NCBI RefSeq assembly: GCF_000196255.1
Contig: NC_006371.1
Location: forward strand, 1,297,783 to 1,361,782
DNA length: 64,000 bases
From: Photobacterium profundum SS9
GTDB lineage: Bacteria; Pseudomonadota; Gammaproteobacteria; Enterobacterales; Vibrionaceae
Direction of reading: 5' to 3'
Position 1 is the first letter of the stretch; each line of letters begins with the position of its first letter. The translations under genes and the position numbers were made by a program. Shown in pieces: positions 46,430-56,053 of this stretch. The notes beneath the pieces were generated by a model. That model was not told the DNA's origin, did no database searches, and saw only the letters and a list, made by a program, of their open reading frames with translations.

Positions 46430-47755
46430 CTAGCTATGCTTAATATTCCATGGCAGCAACGCGTCAATATTATTCGGTTTTTCAGCAATCTGCTGCAAGC
46501 AGGTTGCGATATAATCATGAACAAGAAGATTATTCGCTTTTGCTGTTTCAACCAAACTATATAAAATCGCACTCGCGTTCGCACCTGTATTGGTGTACGA
46601 AAATAGCCAAGCCTTACGACCTATCACAAAGGGCTTCACTGCCCGCTCTGCTCGGTTATTGTCAATGCTTAACCTGCCATCTTCAAGATAGCGCTGGAAT
46701 TTTTCAAATTGGTTTAAGCTGTAACTTATTGCTTCTCCCAATTTACTTTTTGGTGGGATTTTTTCTTTATGCTCGATGAGCCAGTTATATAATGTGGTTA
46801 CGATAGGCTTGGCTTGTGACTGTCGGATTGCTAATTTTTCTTCAACAGATTTGCCCTTAATTCGTTTTTCTATTCCGTATAACTTACCAATTAAATTTAA
46901 TACGATATCCACTTTCCCTGTTTTCTTCTTTCCTTGCAGCTTCTTCACATCGATAAATTTACGACGAATATGCGCAAGACAGGCTACCAGTGTCGCTTGC
47001 GTTGATTCATAAGCTTTATATCCATCAACGTGCATGTAACCTTGGTAACCATCAAGAAAACCAATGCACATTGGGCTCTACGACTATTGTGATAATCGAA
47101 TAACACAATATTGGTGTTACTGCCTAATGCATCTGCTCCACAGCAATATACCCACATATAGCTTGTCGCTTTTTCGGCTTTGATTACTTTTAGCGGTGTT
47201 TCATCGGCATGAATAGCGGGCTCAGCAAGCAATGTTGTTTTCAAGCGCATATATAAAGGTTCAAGCAATGTGGCGCAACGTAATATCCTGCTCGACATGG
47301 TTTGACGACTCACTCAATACCGATGTCACTCAACATTGTTTCTTGTCGATAAAGCGGTAAACCAAATTGATATTTACAGGTGATTATTTGGCTCAGCAAA
47401 CTCGCGGTAGCAATACTTTTCGGGATTGGCGTGGCGGGCATCGGTGCCATTTTTATGTGATTTTCAATCCCATTATTTTCACAATGTCGGCACGTATACT
47501 TCGGGCGAATGGTTTTAATGACTTTAATATGAGCGGGTACAAATTCAAGGGTTTCGCTGCTACTCTCACCCATTTTATGCAAAGAATTACGGCAACAATC
47601 ACATGTTTTATCCGTGTCCTCAATATCAATGATAACGTCTTTTCGGGGGAGTTCAGGCGGTAGTGGTTTGCGCTTTGGTTTGACTTTTTGCTCTGTTTTT
47701 TCTTCAGTTGATAAGCTCGCTAATAGCAGCTCGTCTTGTTCATCAAGTGCCCCCC
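46430..47755 (-). pseudogene. IS66-family transposase (TnpC), truncated and frameshifted
   Basis: Pieces in three frames make one IS66 TnpC. N-side: basic linker (KVKPKRKPLPPELPR), zinc knuckle CDCCRNSL and CRHC; a shift near 47312; the DDE part AIHADETPLKVI; a second shift near 47070 (IVLFDYHNSRRA against GYQGYMHVDGYKAYE); then DGRLSIDNNRAERAVKPF with the catalytic Glu. The extreme N-terminus is cut off by the IS3 element at 47756, and tnpA/tnpB are absent. Inactive. Confidence 0.87.
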
Positions 47756-47802
47756 TGTGTCAGACTACTTGTCGCTTCTAATTTTCATTAGAGGTATTAA
47801 AA

Positions 47803-48324
47803 ATGAGTGTAAAATTCACCGAAGCATTTAAGATACAAGCTGTTCAAAAAGCACTTAACCGATCTGCTGACAGTAACATTAAAGACGTTGCTGACTCATT
47901 AGGTGTTGGCTTTTCAACCTTAACCAAATGGATCCGACAAGCCAAAAATCATGAATTTGAAATGGCTTCAGAAGCTGAGTTAAAAATGATGTCTAATGAG
48001 AAACGTCCACAAGATTGGACTCTAGAAGAACGACTTGAAATTATCATCCAGTGTGCTGCCTTGGATGAGAAAGCTATCAATGAATTGTGTCGTGAAAGCG
48101 GCATTTATCCTCATCATATTCAGCAATGGAAGACGGATTTTGTTAATGGCAAAAAATCATCTTCAGTAACACCAAGATCGGGTGAAGTGAAAGAGCTGAA
48201 AATAGAGAATAAAGCACTTAAAAAAGAGTTAAACCGCAAGGATAAAGCGCTGGCTGAAACGGCCGCATTGTTAGTTCTCCAAAAAAAAGTAAACGCCATC
48301 TGGGGAGCCGACGAGGACAGCTAA
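47803..48324 (+). CDS. IS3-family OrfA
   Basis: 173 residues with two helix-turn-helix units (IKDVADSLGVGFSTLTKWIRQ and INELCRESGIYPHHIQQWK) and a C-terminal leucine-zipper-like region (LKIENKALKKELNRKDKAL). Longer than usual OrfA because of the doubled HTH, as in IS3 relatives of the IS2/IS407 sort. Complete. Confidence 0.85.
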   Translation: MSVKFTEAFKIQAVQKALNRSADSNIKDVADSLGVGFSTLTKWIRQAKNHEFEMASEAELKMMSNEKRPQDWTLEERLEIIIQCAALDEKAINELCRESGIYPHHIQQWKTDFVNGKKSSSVTPRSGEVKELKIENKALKKELNRKDKALAETAALLVLQKKVNAIWGADEDS

Positions 48325-48356
48325 TAACAAACAGCGAACGTGAAGAAATCCTTAGC

Positions 48357-49381
48357 TTGATCAACGAGGCTCAGGCAACAGGAGCTCGGCAGTCTCAAGC
48401 CTGTAAAATTATTGGCCTGAATTCAAAAACCATACAGCGCTGGAAATATAACGATAACACTCATGACAAACGGCTAAATGCTCAAAGGGCACCCAAAAAC
48501 AAGCTAACAGACTTGGAGAGGCAACGTATTATTAATGTTGCCAATGAAGCTACATATGCAAATTTACCCCCGAATCAGATAGTGCCGATACTGGCAGATA
48601 AAGGGATTTATCTGGGTTCTGAGTCAACATTTTATCGGATTTTAAAAGCACATAAGCTACTAAATCATAGACAACGGAGCAAACCGTGCCAGAAAGTAAA
48701 AAAACCAAAAGCATTGGTTGCAACGGGCCCAAACCAAGTCTACACATGGGATATTACCTATTTGCCGACAACAGTGAAGGGATTATTTTTCTACCTTTAC
48801 TTTATATGGTTATGGACGTTTTCAGTAGAAAAGTTGTTGGCTGGCAGGTACATGATAATGAGTCGAGTGCCTTAGCAGCAGATTTGATGACTGACATTTG
48901 TAAACGTGAGGACATTAAACGAGGCCAGGTGGTACTACATTCGGATAACGGTAGTCCGATGAAGGGAGCGACAATGTTAGCCACACTGCAAGAGTTAGGT
49001 GTTATGCCATCGCTGAGCAGGCCGTCTGTAAGTAATGATAATCCGTATTCAGAGTCACTGTTTAGAACGTTAAAATACCGTCCTGAGTACCCTGAAAAAG
49101 CCTTTGAGAATATAGCCTCATCACGTCGTTGGGTAAGTGATTTTGTTTGTTGGTATAACAATGAACACCGACATAGCGGGATTAAGTTTGTTACGCCAGC
49201 ACAACGTCATACAGGGAGAGATATCGAAATTTTAGCGCAACGAACTCGGTTATATCATGCTGCGAAAGCACGACATCCAGAGCGATGGCGTGGCAATATT
49301 AAAAATTTAGAACCAGTAGGCTCTGTATACCTGAATCCTGAAAAAGGGAAAGCTAATAGCAAAGAGGTCGAGGCGGCATAA
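48357..49381 (+). pseudogene. IS3-family OrfB (integrase core), frameshifted
   Basis: HTH region (SQACKIIGLNSKTIQRWKY), then the rve DDE core: Asp in YTWDITYLP, Asp in VVLHSDNGSPMKG, Glu in NPYSESLFRTLKY. Near 48805 the frame shifts: FFYLY continues as MVMDVFSRKVVGW only if two extra bases are ignored, so the product ends early at 48875. All three catalytic residues are present but on two frames. Confidence 0.85.
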
Positions 49382-49418
49382 TATTTAACTAACAGGCGAC
49401 AAGTAGCTTGAAAATCGC

Positions 49419-49891
49419 CGCTGGCGGCGATAAACCAGCACCCACTCCTGTGGCTACCCCAGAATATTCCCAAGCAATGGGTGGTTGATTGCCGATGCGT
49501 CGGTTATGGCGAGCCTGCACTGGAATACCTATCTCGTTATCTCTACCGAGGTGTGCTGCCTGACAATGACATCATCAACATCGAAGAAAACAGTGTGACC
49601 TTTCGCTATCTAGACAGCAGCACCAACACAAAGAAAACACGCACGTTACCCACTCTTGAGTTCTTAATGCTCATCTTGCAACACGTCTTGCCCACTGGCT
49701 TACAGCGGGTTCGCGACTATGGTTTTTTACGCGGTCAAGCCAAAGCCCTGCGAGTACGTATTCAGCTGCTGTTGTTAAACGTGTTTTATCAAACACCGCA
49801 AGCAACCGTGACCATTAAAACCAAAGCCATTCGCACGTGCCCATGCTGCCAGCATGACATGGCGTGCGTTGGCATCAGTCGACCGAGATAG
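49419..49891 (+). pseudogene. Second IS91-family transposase, C-terminal fragment
   Basis: Begins abruptly after the IS3 end and reads LLWLPQNIPKQWVVDCRCVG, then YLSRYLYRGVLPDNDI and the cysteine tail CPCCQHDMACVGISRPR. About 60-65 percent like the corresponding part of copy 1 by eye, so it is a different IS91 member. N-terminal two thirds are missing. Confidence 0.8.
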
Positions 49892-50274
49892 CCGAAAGGC
49901 GAACATAATAAGGATAAGACCGAAATTAAATCCGAGGAGAAATAACAAAACAGAAGAAGATAAAACGGCTAACTAACTGATAAGATTGCTATCGCAACCT
50001 TATCTCAGCCTCACTCGCCTTGAGAAAAGGCTCAAGGCGAAGTGCCCACCAAACAAAATCGTACAATTTACTATATAAAGAGGCTTCAGGCTTGTTCAAC
50101 ACCCGGGATTTAATGTCGGCTGCGCGACACTTAATCCTTATTTGTTATGTTTTTTCAACCTTATGATTTAACAGCCAAAAAATCACATGCATTAGCTGAT
50201 AATCAAGGCTGTCTCACACGATCTTTTCAATTTGAATACCAAATTAGACCAATGATCAGCGAGTAGGTGCTTCC
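49892..50274. other. Gene-free 383 bp: IS91 end plus left half of a cassette
   Basis: After the transposase fragment comes the IS91 end region, including the hairpin at 50106-50137, then unknown AT-rich sequence up to the ISAs1 insertion. No frame or site beyond these is supported. Confidence 0.5.
50106..50137. repeat. IS91 terminal hairpin, copy 2
   Basis: GGATTTAATGTCG pairs with CGACACTTAATCC around GCTGCG; preceded by AGGCTTGTTCAACAC as in copy 1. Compensating differences between the two copies keep the stem, which supports a structural role. Confidence 0.65.
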
Positions 50275-51600
50275 CACGGAAAACGCATGAACATCCCCGT
50301 CCTTACTGGCTTCCCAGTACCTTGCTTAGGTAGTTTTCATCCATCGCACACTGCATTCGCTTACGTTTAATTCCACCTTTGAACCCTTTTTCATTCTTCA
50401 AAAGGTTCAAACACACCGGCCTGATCCTTGCGAAAGCCTCGGCACGATCGTCCGCTCGGATTCGACAAGCATCTTCTTTGAATGCAGTATCTAATACCCA
50501 ATGCATCGACTCAACTTGCCAATGTGAACGCGTTGCATCATGCAGTTCTTGAGCACTTAATTCTTTCGAGCTTATGTAAAATCTCACTGACATATTTTCG
50601 TCTGTAGCATGCTCTGAATTTTGGCGAATATTGACCATTATTCCCATCGATTTTAGCTCTGGCCAATCATACGCTAAGTCACCTAAAACCGATAAATCCT
50701 TATTAACCAAAGCACATCTTGTTTCTAAACGTCCATGGGATTTGTCTTGGCTAGCATAACTATCACCGCTGAATTCTTGTAGCATCGATGGATGATAATA
50801 TTCAGAAAAGGCCTCTTCTAACTTGCCTTGATTTCCTTTAACGGCAAGTAAATAATCAGCACTTTTATCGACTATCTTTTGTGCTATTTTTCGCTGGCAA
50901 CCCATCGCATCAATAGTCACTAAACAACCCGCGATATCTAATAGTTCCAATAGCTTAGGGATTTCAGTAATCTCATTAGTCTTAGCATTTACTTTAGCCT
51001 GACCAAGACACATCCCATTTGCTGTAGCAAAAGCATTAACCATATGGATTGCTTGCTGATCTCGTGATTTATCATAAGACCCTCGAACTGTTTTGCCATC
51101 AATAGCAACAACTTCACCATCCGTTAAGGTATGGCAATCTCTCATCCATTTAATGAAAGCATTCTGCAGAGCTGTCGTACTCATCATTCCCATGACTCTA
51201 GCAATGGTATCTGCAGAAGGAATACCTTCTTTGAAGTCACCATATTGCTTTAGAAAGTCTAGTCGTAAACGACCAAAATCAACCACACCTTCCCACGTAT
51301 CATGACCAGACAAAACACCACAAATTGTCATCAGAATTATATCTGATAATTTGTGGTTAATTTTGCCAGCTTGGCGATAATCTTTAATTACATGAAAGTG
51401 CATAAATGGGTTTATTAATTCCGTCATAATTAGGCTCCGTTTGAATACAGAACCATTAGAAAACAATGAAAATGATCTACAATTTGATCTTTCTTTAATT
51501 GCTAATATTGTGAAGTGAGTATAATAATAAGATTATACTTTAGTTATTGCTAATTAAAGCTTAGCCCTTATATATCAACGATGTTCATGCGGATTCCCTG
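50275..51600. mobile_element. Complete ISAs1-family element, 1326 bp
   Basis: Imperfect inverted ends (left CACGGAAAACGCATGAACAT, right complement CAGGGAATCCGCATGAACAT) are flanked by the 10-bp direct repeat AGGTGCTTCC (50265-50274 and 51601-51610). One intact transposase gene. Inserted into a gene-free cassette segment between attC 2 and attC 3. Confidence 0.93.
50303..51427 (-). CDS. ISAs1-family transposase
   Basis: 374 residues from ATG 51427, preceded by GGAGCC; the frame is open to 51466. DDE transposase: DGEVVAIDGKTVRGS (first Asp), CLVTIDAMGCQRKIA (second Asp), then HWQVESMHWVLDTAFKEDA (Glu). Related to the H-repeat proteins of E. coli. Intact and probably functional. Confidence 0.92.
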   Translation of the reverse strand: MTELINPFMHFHVIKDYRQAGKINHKLSDIILMTICGVLSGHDTWEGVVDFGRLRLDFLKQYGDFKEGIPSADTIARVMGMMSTTALQNAFIKWMRDCHTLTDGEVVAIDGKTVRGSYDKSRDQQAIHMVNAFATANGMCLGQAKVNAKTNEITEIPKLLELLDIAGCLVTIDAMGCQRKIAQKIVDKSADYLLAVKGNQGKLEEAFSEYYHPSMLQEFSGDSYASQDKSHGRLETRCALVNKDLSVLGDLAYDWPELKSMGIMVNIRQNSEHATDENMSVRFYISSKELSAQELHDATRSHWQVESMHWVLDTAFKEDACRIRADDRAEAFARIRPVCLNLLKNEKGFKGGIKRKRMQCAMDENYLSKVLGSQ

Positions 51601-51610
51601 AGGTGCTTCC

Positions 51611-51946
51611 CACCCAATGAGGCAATTGTGAAAATCTAGCAACAAGCGCTTTAAACACCAAAAAGCAGCGCTAAACAATGGCAAATTGCCGACCGACAGC
51701 ACTGAAGCCAATAAAGCTAATTGGCAAAGCCGTTGGAAGACCATTTGGGAAAGAGAACCTGATAACGCGCAGGTTCAATATTCAAATGAGGCAGCACTCA
51801 ACCTTGAAGCGTGATGATCTAGCTTGAACCATGAATTTAGGAAGACAATGCTTGATTGCCGAAACAACGAAACGGATCTGGCTGAGAAGTCCCCAATAAC
51901 ATTTTAGTATTCACTCTAAATCTTTGATTTCACGCTTGAACATAAC
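51611..51946. other. Gene-free right half of the cassette split by ISAs1
   Basis: 336 bp ending in attC 3. No open frame of note and no clear hairpin. The left half lies before 50265. Together they would make a cassette without a gene. Confidence 0.4.
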
Positions 51947-52038
51947 GCCGAACATAAGTTGCACCACGGCTAACTCACCAAGCACACTCAACTCCATACC
52001 AAAACTGCGGAGTAAAACGTGTCAACTTCATGTTTTTG
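51947..52038 (+). other. attC site 3
   Basis: 92 bp; GCCGAACATAAGTTG to CAACTTCATGTTTTTG, inner stem ACTCC/GGAGT, extrahelical C in the right arm. Starts the RelBE-type cassette that follows. Confidence 0.92.
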
Positions 52039-52145
52039 TTAAACCTACCATTTCGTATAAGTACAAACAGTCATTTTACTAATAGCAAAACTCAATACTA
52101 CAAACTATAATGACCGAATAGAAGACCTATTAAGAGACCTTTAAG

Positions 52146-52394
52146 ATGACCGCACGTATCCTTGCTGATGTTGCTGCTAGCATTACAGAGCTTAAAGCTA
52201 ACCCAATGAAAGTCGTATCAAGTGCTTATGGTGAACCTGTTGCTGTATTGAATAGAAATGAACCTGCATTCTATTGTGTACCAGCTGAAGCCTACGAACT
52301 ACTTATGGATCGTTTAGAAGATCTTGAACTGCTTGCAATTGCAAAAGAACGTCAAGATGAGCCAAGCATCACGGTAGATATCAATGAGCTATAA
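52146..52394 (+). CDS. RelB/StbD-type antitoxin (Phd/YefM fold)
   Basis: 82 residues. Phd/YefM-like N-terminus (ILADVAASITELKANPMKVV), then GEPVAVLNRNEPAFYCVPAEAYELLMDRLEDLELL and an acidic tail. Very like the StbD/RelB antitoxins of Vibrio integron cassettes. Overlaps the toxin gene by 11 bp. Binds and neutralises the toxin and represses its own promoter, by family knowledge. Confidence 0.9.
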   Translation: MTARILADVAASITELKANPMKVVSSAYGEPVAVLNRNEPAFYCVPAEAYELLMDRLEDLELLAIAKERQDEPSITVDINEL

Positions 52395-52674
52395 GTTAGA
52401 CTTCAAGAAATCAGCCCTAAAAGAGTGGAAAAAACTTGGTGCTACACTTCGTGAACAGTTTAAAAAGAAGCTGATTGAGCGATTGGAAAACCCACATGTA
52501 CCGGCTTCAAAACTGTCTGGAGCCGATAATATGTATAAAATCAAACTACGACAATCTGGTTACCGCTTAGTTTATGAAGTAAACGATGGTGTCATCACTG
52601 TTACCGTTCTTGCTGTTGGGAAACGTGAACGAAGCGAAGTATACAAGAATGCCATGCGTAGAACTGATTCGTAG
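52384..52674 (+). CDS. RelE/StbE-type toxin (mRNA interferase family)
   Basis: 96 residues. RelE fold: KLDFKKSALKEWKKLGATLR, then NMYKIKLRQSGYRLVYEVND with the conserved basic residues, and VLAVGKRERSEVYKNA at the C-terminus. Family members cut mRNA on the ribosome. attC 4 begins 8 bp after the stop, so the pair is a textbook cassette. Confidence 0.92.
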   Translation: MSYKLDFKKSALKEWKKLGATLREQFKKKLIERLENPHVPASKLSGADNMYKIKLRQSGYRLVYEVNDGVITVTVLAVGKRERSEVYKNAMRRTDS

Positions 52675-52681
52675 GTTTAAC

Positions 52682-52773
52682 GTCTAACATAAGTTGCACC
52701 ACGAACAACTAACCAAGCGCACTGAACTCCACACCAAAACTGCGGAGTAAAACGTGTCAACTTGATGTTTTTA
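52682..52773 (+). other. attC site 4
   Basis: 92 bp; GTCTAACATAAGTTG to CAACTTGATGTTTTTA. Here the extrahelical base is G instead of C. Inner stem ACTCC/GGAGT. Confidence 0.92.
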
Positions 52774-53122
52774 TAACCGATATAAATCAAAAACTTAAAT
52801 CCAAAATACAACGTAAAGCTTTCAACAACAACTCGCCTTTTCTCTTTTGCGATTCACTCAACACAACTCAATAATCACAGCGTGGATTATCACTAAAAGC
52901 GACTGAGTAAACGCTGAAGCCAAACACAACCAGATGAAAACCTTTGTTGCGGTACGCGAATATTGAAGAATTATCTGCCTACTTGGCAATGAATTTTGAG
53001 CGAAAAATTTGAACCGCAACGGGCACAATAACCAACAATGTCAGTGGAAAATTGCGGCTAAAGAACTTATTGAGCACGATAGAAACTTGGCAAAAAAGCC
53101 TTATATATACCAAGCCTTAAAC

Positions 53123-54522
53123 CATAGGTATCTACACAAAATGGTTACAAATTAACCAATCGGCCAAGAGAAGGGAACTGATCTAAGGATCAACGATCAA
53201 GAGAGTTAACTTTCATTTCATTAGTATTGACGATGACTCTTTTTGAACAACATCAATTACCCTGTATCCTTGAATCAAGATTATCTAAGCGTTATCAGAC
53301 CCTTATAATGGAACACATGACAGTTAATTCTAGCAATGCACCAGGTGTAAAATCTCTTCGCCACCACACACAATCATGGGCATCGACACAAGCAACATGG
53401 CGTTTTTATCATAATGAGGATGTGACTTTTCCTATGCTAAGTGGCCCGATGCTGGGACTTGCTCGTTCTGGTGTGAAAGAAAGTCAAAGTCGATATGTAT
53501 TAATGGCTCATGATTGGTGCCATATCAATTTCGCTAAACATCATAGTAAGTTAGATAAAACTAAGATGTCACACGCTCTCGATGTTGGCTACGAACTGCA
53601 AGCGTCTTTATTGGTAGACGCAAATACTGGCGCACCCATTGCTCCAGCAGGTCTTAACTTACTGACAAGCAACGGTATTTATCAATGCCGAAGCCAAGAG
53701 TTACAACCCAAGCAAAGTCACCTAGATTCACTCTTTGACAGCATTCATTGGCAAGAACAATTACATTTAGACAAGCCCCTGGTGCATGTTGTTGATAGAG
53801 AAGCAGATTCAGCGAAAGACTTAAGACGTTTAGGCTCAGTTCACTGGCTAACTCGAACTAAAAAAGGCTCAACGTTCCGTCACGAAGGTCAGTTTAAAAC
53901 GGCTGAAATCATCAGTCGAACAATCTCCCCAGACTTGAAAGGTGTTATTTCTCTTCGAGGTAAAGAGGGCTATTTGTTTGTTGGTGAAACGACTGTTGAG
54001 TTACACCGGAAATCAGAAAAGCTCGCGTCAGCGGCGCCCACCTGTCGCTTTGTTATGAGCCTGGTCACGGATGATGAAGGTAAAGAGCTAGCAAGATGGT
54101 ATCTGCTGTCTAACGTGTTGGATGTTGATGCAACAGAGATTGCAACGTGGTATTGCCATCGCTGGAATATTGAATCTTGGTTTAAGTTATTGAAGTCAGA
54201 TGGTCATCAGTTAGAGAAATGGCAGCAAACTACTGCGGAGTCAATATTAAAGCGTCTGATCACAGCCAGTGTTGCAACGACGTTGATATTTAAGCTTTAT
54301 TCGGACAGCTCGGATGAAGCTAATGAATTTAAAGGTTTTTTGGTTAAGCTGAGTGGTCGTTTAACTAAGCGAACAAAGCCTGTCACTCAGCCATCACTGC
54401 TTGCGGGACTATGGGTTTTCCTACAAATGTGTGAAGTACTAGATACCTACACCATGGATGAGATAAACGCGATGAGGCAAATAGCCAGTTCGTTTTTTGC
54501 TCAATCTGTGTAGATACCTATG
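53123..54522. mobile_element. Complete IS4-family element, 1400 bp
   Basis: Perfect 16-bp inverted ends CATAGGTATCTACACA, flanked by a 9-bp direct repeat GCCTTAAAC (53114-53122 and 54523-54531). The undisrupted relative of the target site exists in cassette E, which confirms the boundaries. One intact transposase. Confidence 0.95.
53233..54513 (+). CDS. IS4-family transposase
   Basis: 426 residues from ATG 53233. DDE: Asp in VLMAHDWCHINF, Asp in HVVDREADSAKDL, and the YREK signature YCHRWNIESWFKLLK with the catalytic Glu. The Tn5-like N-terminal region (HHTQSWASTQATWRFYHNED) is present. A different group from the IS50-like transposase at 12.9-14.3 kb. Intact. Confidence 0.92.
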   Translation: MTLFEQHQLPCILESRLSKRYQTLIMEHMTVNSSNAPGVKSLRHHTQSWASTQATWRFYHNEDVTFPMLSGPMLGLARSGVKESQSRYVLMAHDWCHINFAKHHSKLDKTKMSHALDVGYELQASLLVDANTGAPIAPAGLNLLTSNGIYQCRSQELQPKQSHLDSLFDSIHWQEQLHLDKPLVHVVDREADSAKDLRRLGSVHWLTRTKKGSTFRHEGQFKTAEIISRTISPDLKGVISLRGKEGYLFVGETTVELHRKSEKLASAAPTCRFVMSLVTDDEGKELARWYLLSNVLDVDATEIATWYCHRWNIESWFKLLKSDGHQLEKWQQTTAESILKRLITASVATTLIFKLYSDSSDEANEFKGFLVKLSGRLTKRTKPVTQPSLLAGLWVFLQMCEVLDTYTMDEINAMRQIASSFFAQSV

Positions 54523-54642
54523 GCCTTAAACCGCAATAACCGACAAACGAGGCTCACTGCATTTCGACTGACAAGATATTAAAAAAGCGACCACTTGCCG
54601 AAGAATAAACCATAAAGATAATGGCAAGATGACGGTTATAAC

Positions 54643-54734
54643 GTCTAACATAAGTTGCACCACGGCTAACTCACCAAGCGCACTGAACTCCATACCAAAA
54701 CTGCGGAGTAAAACGTGTCAACTTGATGTTTTTG
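54643..54734 (+). other. attC site 5
   Basis: 92 bp; GTCTAACATAAGTTG to CAACTTGATGTTTTTG, extrahelical G, inner stem ACTCC/GGAGT. Closes cassette D. Confidence 0.92.
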
Positions 54735-55198
54735 TTATAACCGATACAATTCAATTACTTAAAATTATAATACAGCGAAAAACCCTCAACAACAGTTCGC
54801 CATTGCTCTTTTGCGATTCACTCAACGGTACTCATGACGAATTACGTAATTGTCACTTGAAACGACTTAGTAAACGCTGAAATTAGACAAGAACCAGATG
54901 ATGACTTTTGTTGCGGTACGCGAATATTGAAGGATACCTTTGCCTACTTGGCAATGGATTTAGATCCACAAAATATGAACCGCAATGTGCGTAATAAATA
55001 GCAACATCAGTGAACAATTGCGGCTAAAGAATTTATTGGGCACGATGACTAATTGGCAATAAAACTGGTGAACACCAAGCCTCAAACAGCAATAACCGAC
55101 AAACAAAACTCACTGCATTTCAACTAACAAGATATTAAAAAAGCGACCACTTGCCGAAGACCAAACCATAAAGATAATGACAATATGACGGTTATAAC
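54735..55198 (+). repeat. Gene-free cassette, copy E
   Basis: 464 bp between attC 5 and attC 6, uninterrupted relative of copy D. The last 75 bp (from ATATTAAAAAAGCGACCACT to the attC) also match the sequence before attC 1. No conserved frame on either strand, so a non-coding role (RNA, promoter) or decay is possible. Confidence 0.75.
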
Positions 55199-55290
55199 GT
55201 CTAACATAAGTTGCACCACGACCAACTCACCAAGCACACTGAACTCCATACCAAAACCGCGGAGTAAAACGTGTCAACTTCATGTTTTTG
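55199..55290 (+). other. attC site 6
   Basis: 92 bp; GTCTAACATAAGTTG to CAACTTCATGTTTTTG; inner stem ACTCC with GGAGT. Last recognisable attC on the right. Confidence 0.92.
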
Positions 55291-55426
55291 TTAGCAGTAC
55301 GATGTAACTGAAATATAACTCAATGTTATGTCGTTCTAAATTGTAATGAACTGAACATCAAGTCAATTGACCTTAACACGCTTAAATATAAGCATTAAGC
55401 TACATTTTAGATAGCTAGGAATCAAC

Positions 55427-56053
55427 ATGAGCAACGTGACCATTAGAGATTTACCTTATCGGCTACCAAAGACAACACGAGAGCAGCTAACAAAGCTTGC
55501 TAAAATAACATCTATTCCCAATAATTTGTTAGTTGGTGCTGGCGAGAAAGAAGTAGAAGCAATTTGCTACATGATTCTATACCGTCACCTTGGTCAACAT
55601 CAACGCATAGAAGGGATGAAAGCTATTCGCTCTGTAAAGAAGCGAGCCTTAATGGGAGAATTAATTCGCCGAACCCTCGACACAACCTTTATCAATCCTC
55701 AGTGGGGGATATGGTCATTAACAAATGATGAACTTAAAGCTGATATAAAATCTCATACCCCATTAAATACTATGGCAAGTCTGTTGGGATTCGGTACGTC
55801 AGCAGCTAGCATTAAAGATATTGTAAAAAAAATAACCGAAAAGAAAAAAGTCAGCAGTAATAACTTAATCACTTTCGTTATTTGGGGCTGTATTTACTTC
55901 AACGCTAAAGAACTTGAAAAAGCAACCACTGAAAAAGATCATCGCTCAACATTAAACTCATCAAGGTTTTGCTATTATGAAAAATCAGATAATTGGAATA
56001 ATCGCCTTAATTGCAATATTATCAGCTATAATTTGGCGATGGGAAACAGCTGA
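55427..56053 (+). CDS. Unknown cassette protein, family A of the two-gene module (second copy)
   Basis: 208 residues; TAGGAATCAAC precedes the ATG. Shares with 42192-42824 the ILYR-L block (MILYRHLGQHQRIEG), the following helix, NPQWGIWSLTNDELKADI, and a hydrophobic segment near the end (LITFVIWGCIYF) followed by ELEKA. The last 26 residues overlap the next gene in another frame and look unlike protein, so the true end may have been shifted. Function unknown. Confidence 0.65.
   Translation: MSNVTIRDLPYRLPKTTREQLTKLAKITSIPNNLLVGAGEKEVEAICYMILYRHLGQHQRIEGMKAIRSVKKRALMGELIRRTLDTTFINPQWGIWSLTNDELKADIKSHTPLNTMASLLGFGTSAASIKDIVKKITEKKKVSSNNLITFVIWGCIYFNAKELEKATTEKDHRSTLNSSRFCYYEKSDNWNNRLNCNIISYNLAMGNS

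Larger units (their letters stand above)
47756..49406. mobile_element. IS3-family element inserted into the IS66 remnant
   Basis: Left end TGTGTCAGACTACTTGTCGC at 47756. At the right, GCGACAAGTAG (49396-49406) is the complement of the inner part of the left end, but the outer CTGACACA part is missing. IS66 sequence does not resume to the right; an IS91 fragment follows. The right tip has therefore probably been deleted or replaced. It carries orfA and a frameshifted orfB. Confidence 0.8.
52774..54642 (+). repeat. Gene-free cassette, copy D, split by an IS4 element
   Basis: The parts 52774-53122 and 54532-54642 together are near-identical in stretches to cassette E (54735-55198), for example TTGTTGCGGTACGCGAATAT, CTACTTGGCAATG and AACCGACAAAC. 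No open frame is conserved between the copies. Bounded by attC 4 and attC 5. Confidence 0.75.

Noticed and set aside
46450..46779. 109-aa plus-strand frame
   Set aside because: Antisense shadow of the IS66 transposase.
54629..54880. 83-aa plus-strand frame over attC 5
   Set aside because: It runs through the attC into the gene-free cassette and is not kept in the sister cassette.
41822..55290. Six evenly built repeats considered as a CRISPR array
   Set aside because: Repeats are 92 bp, with attC secondary structure and gene-sized spacing; no cas genes or short spacers.
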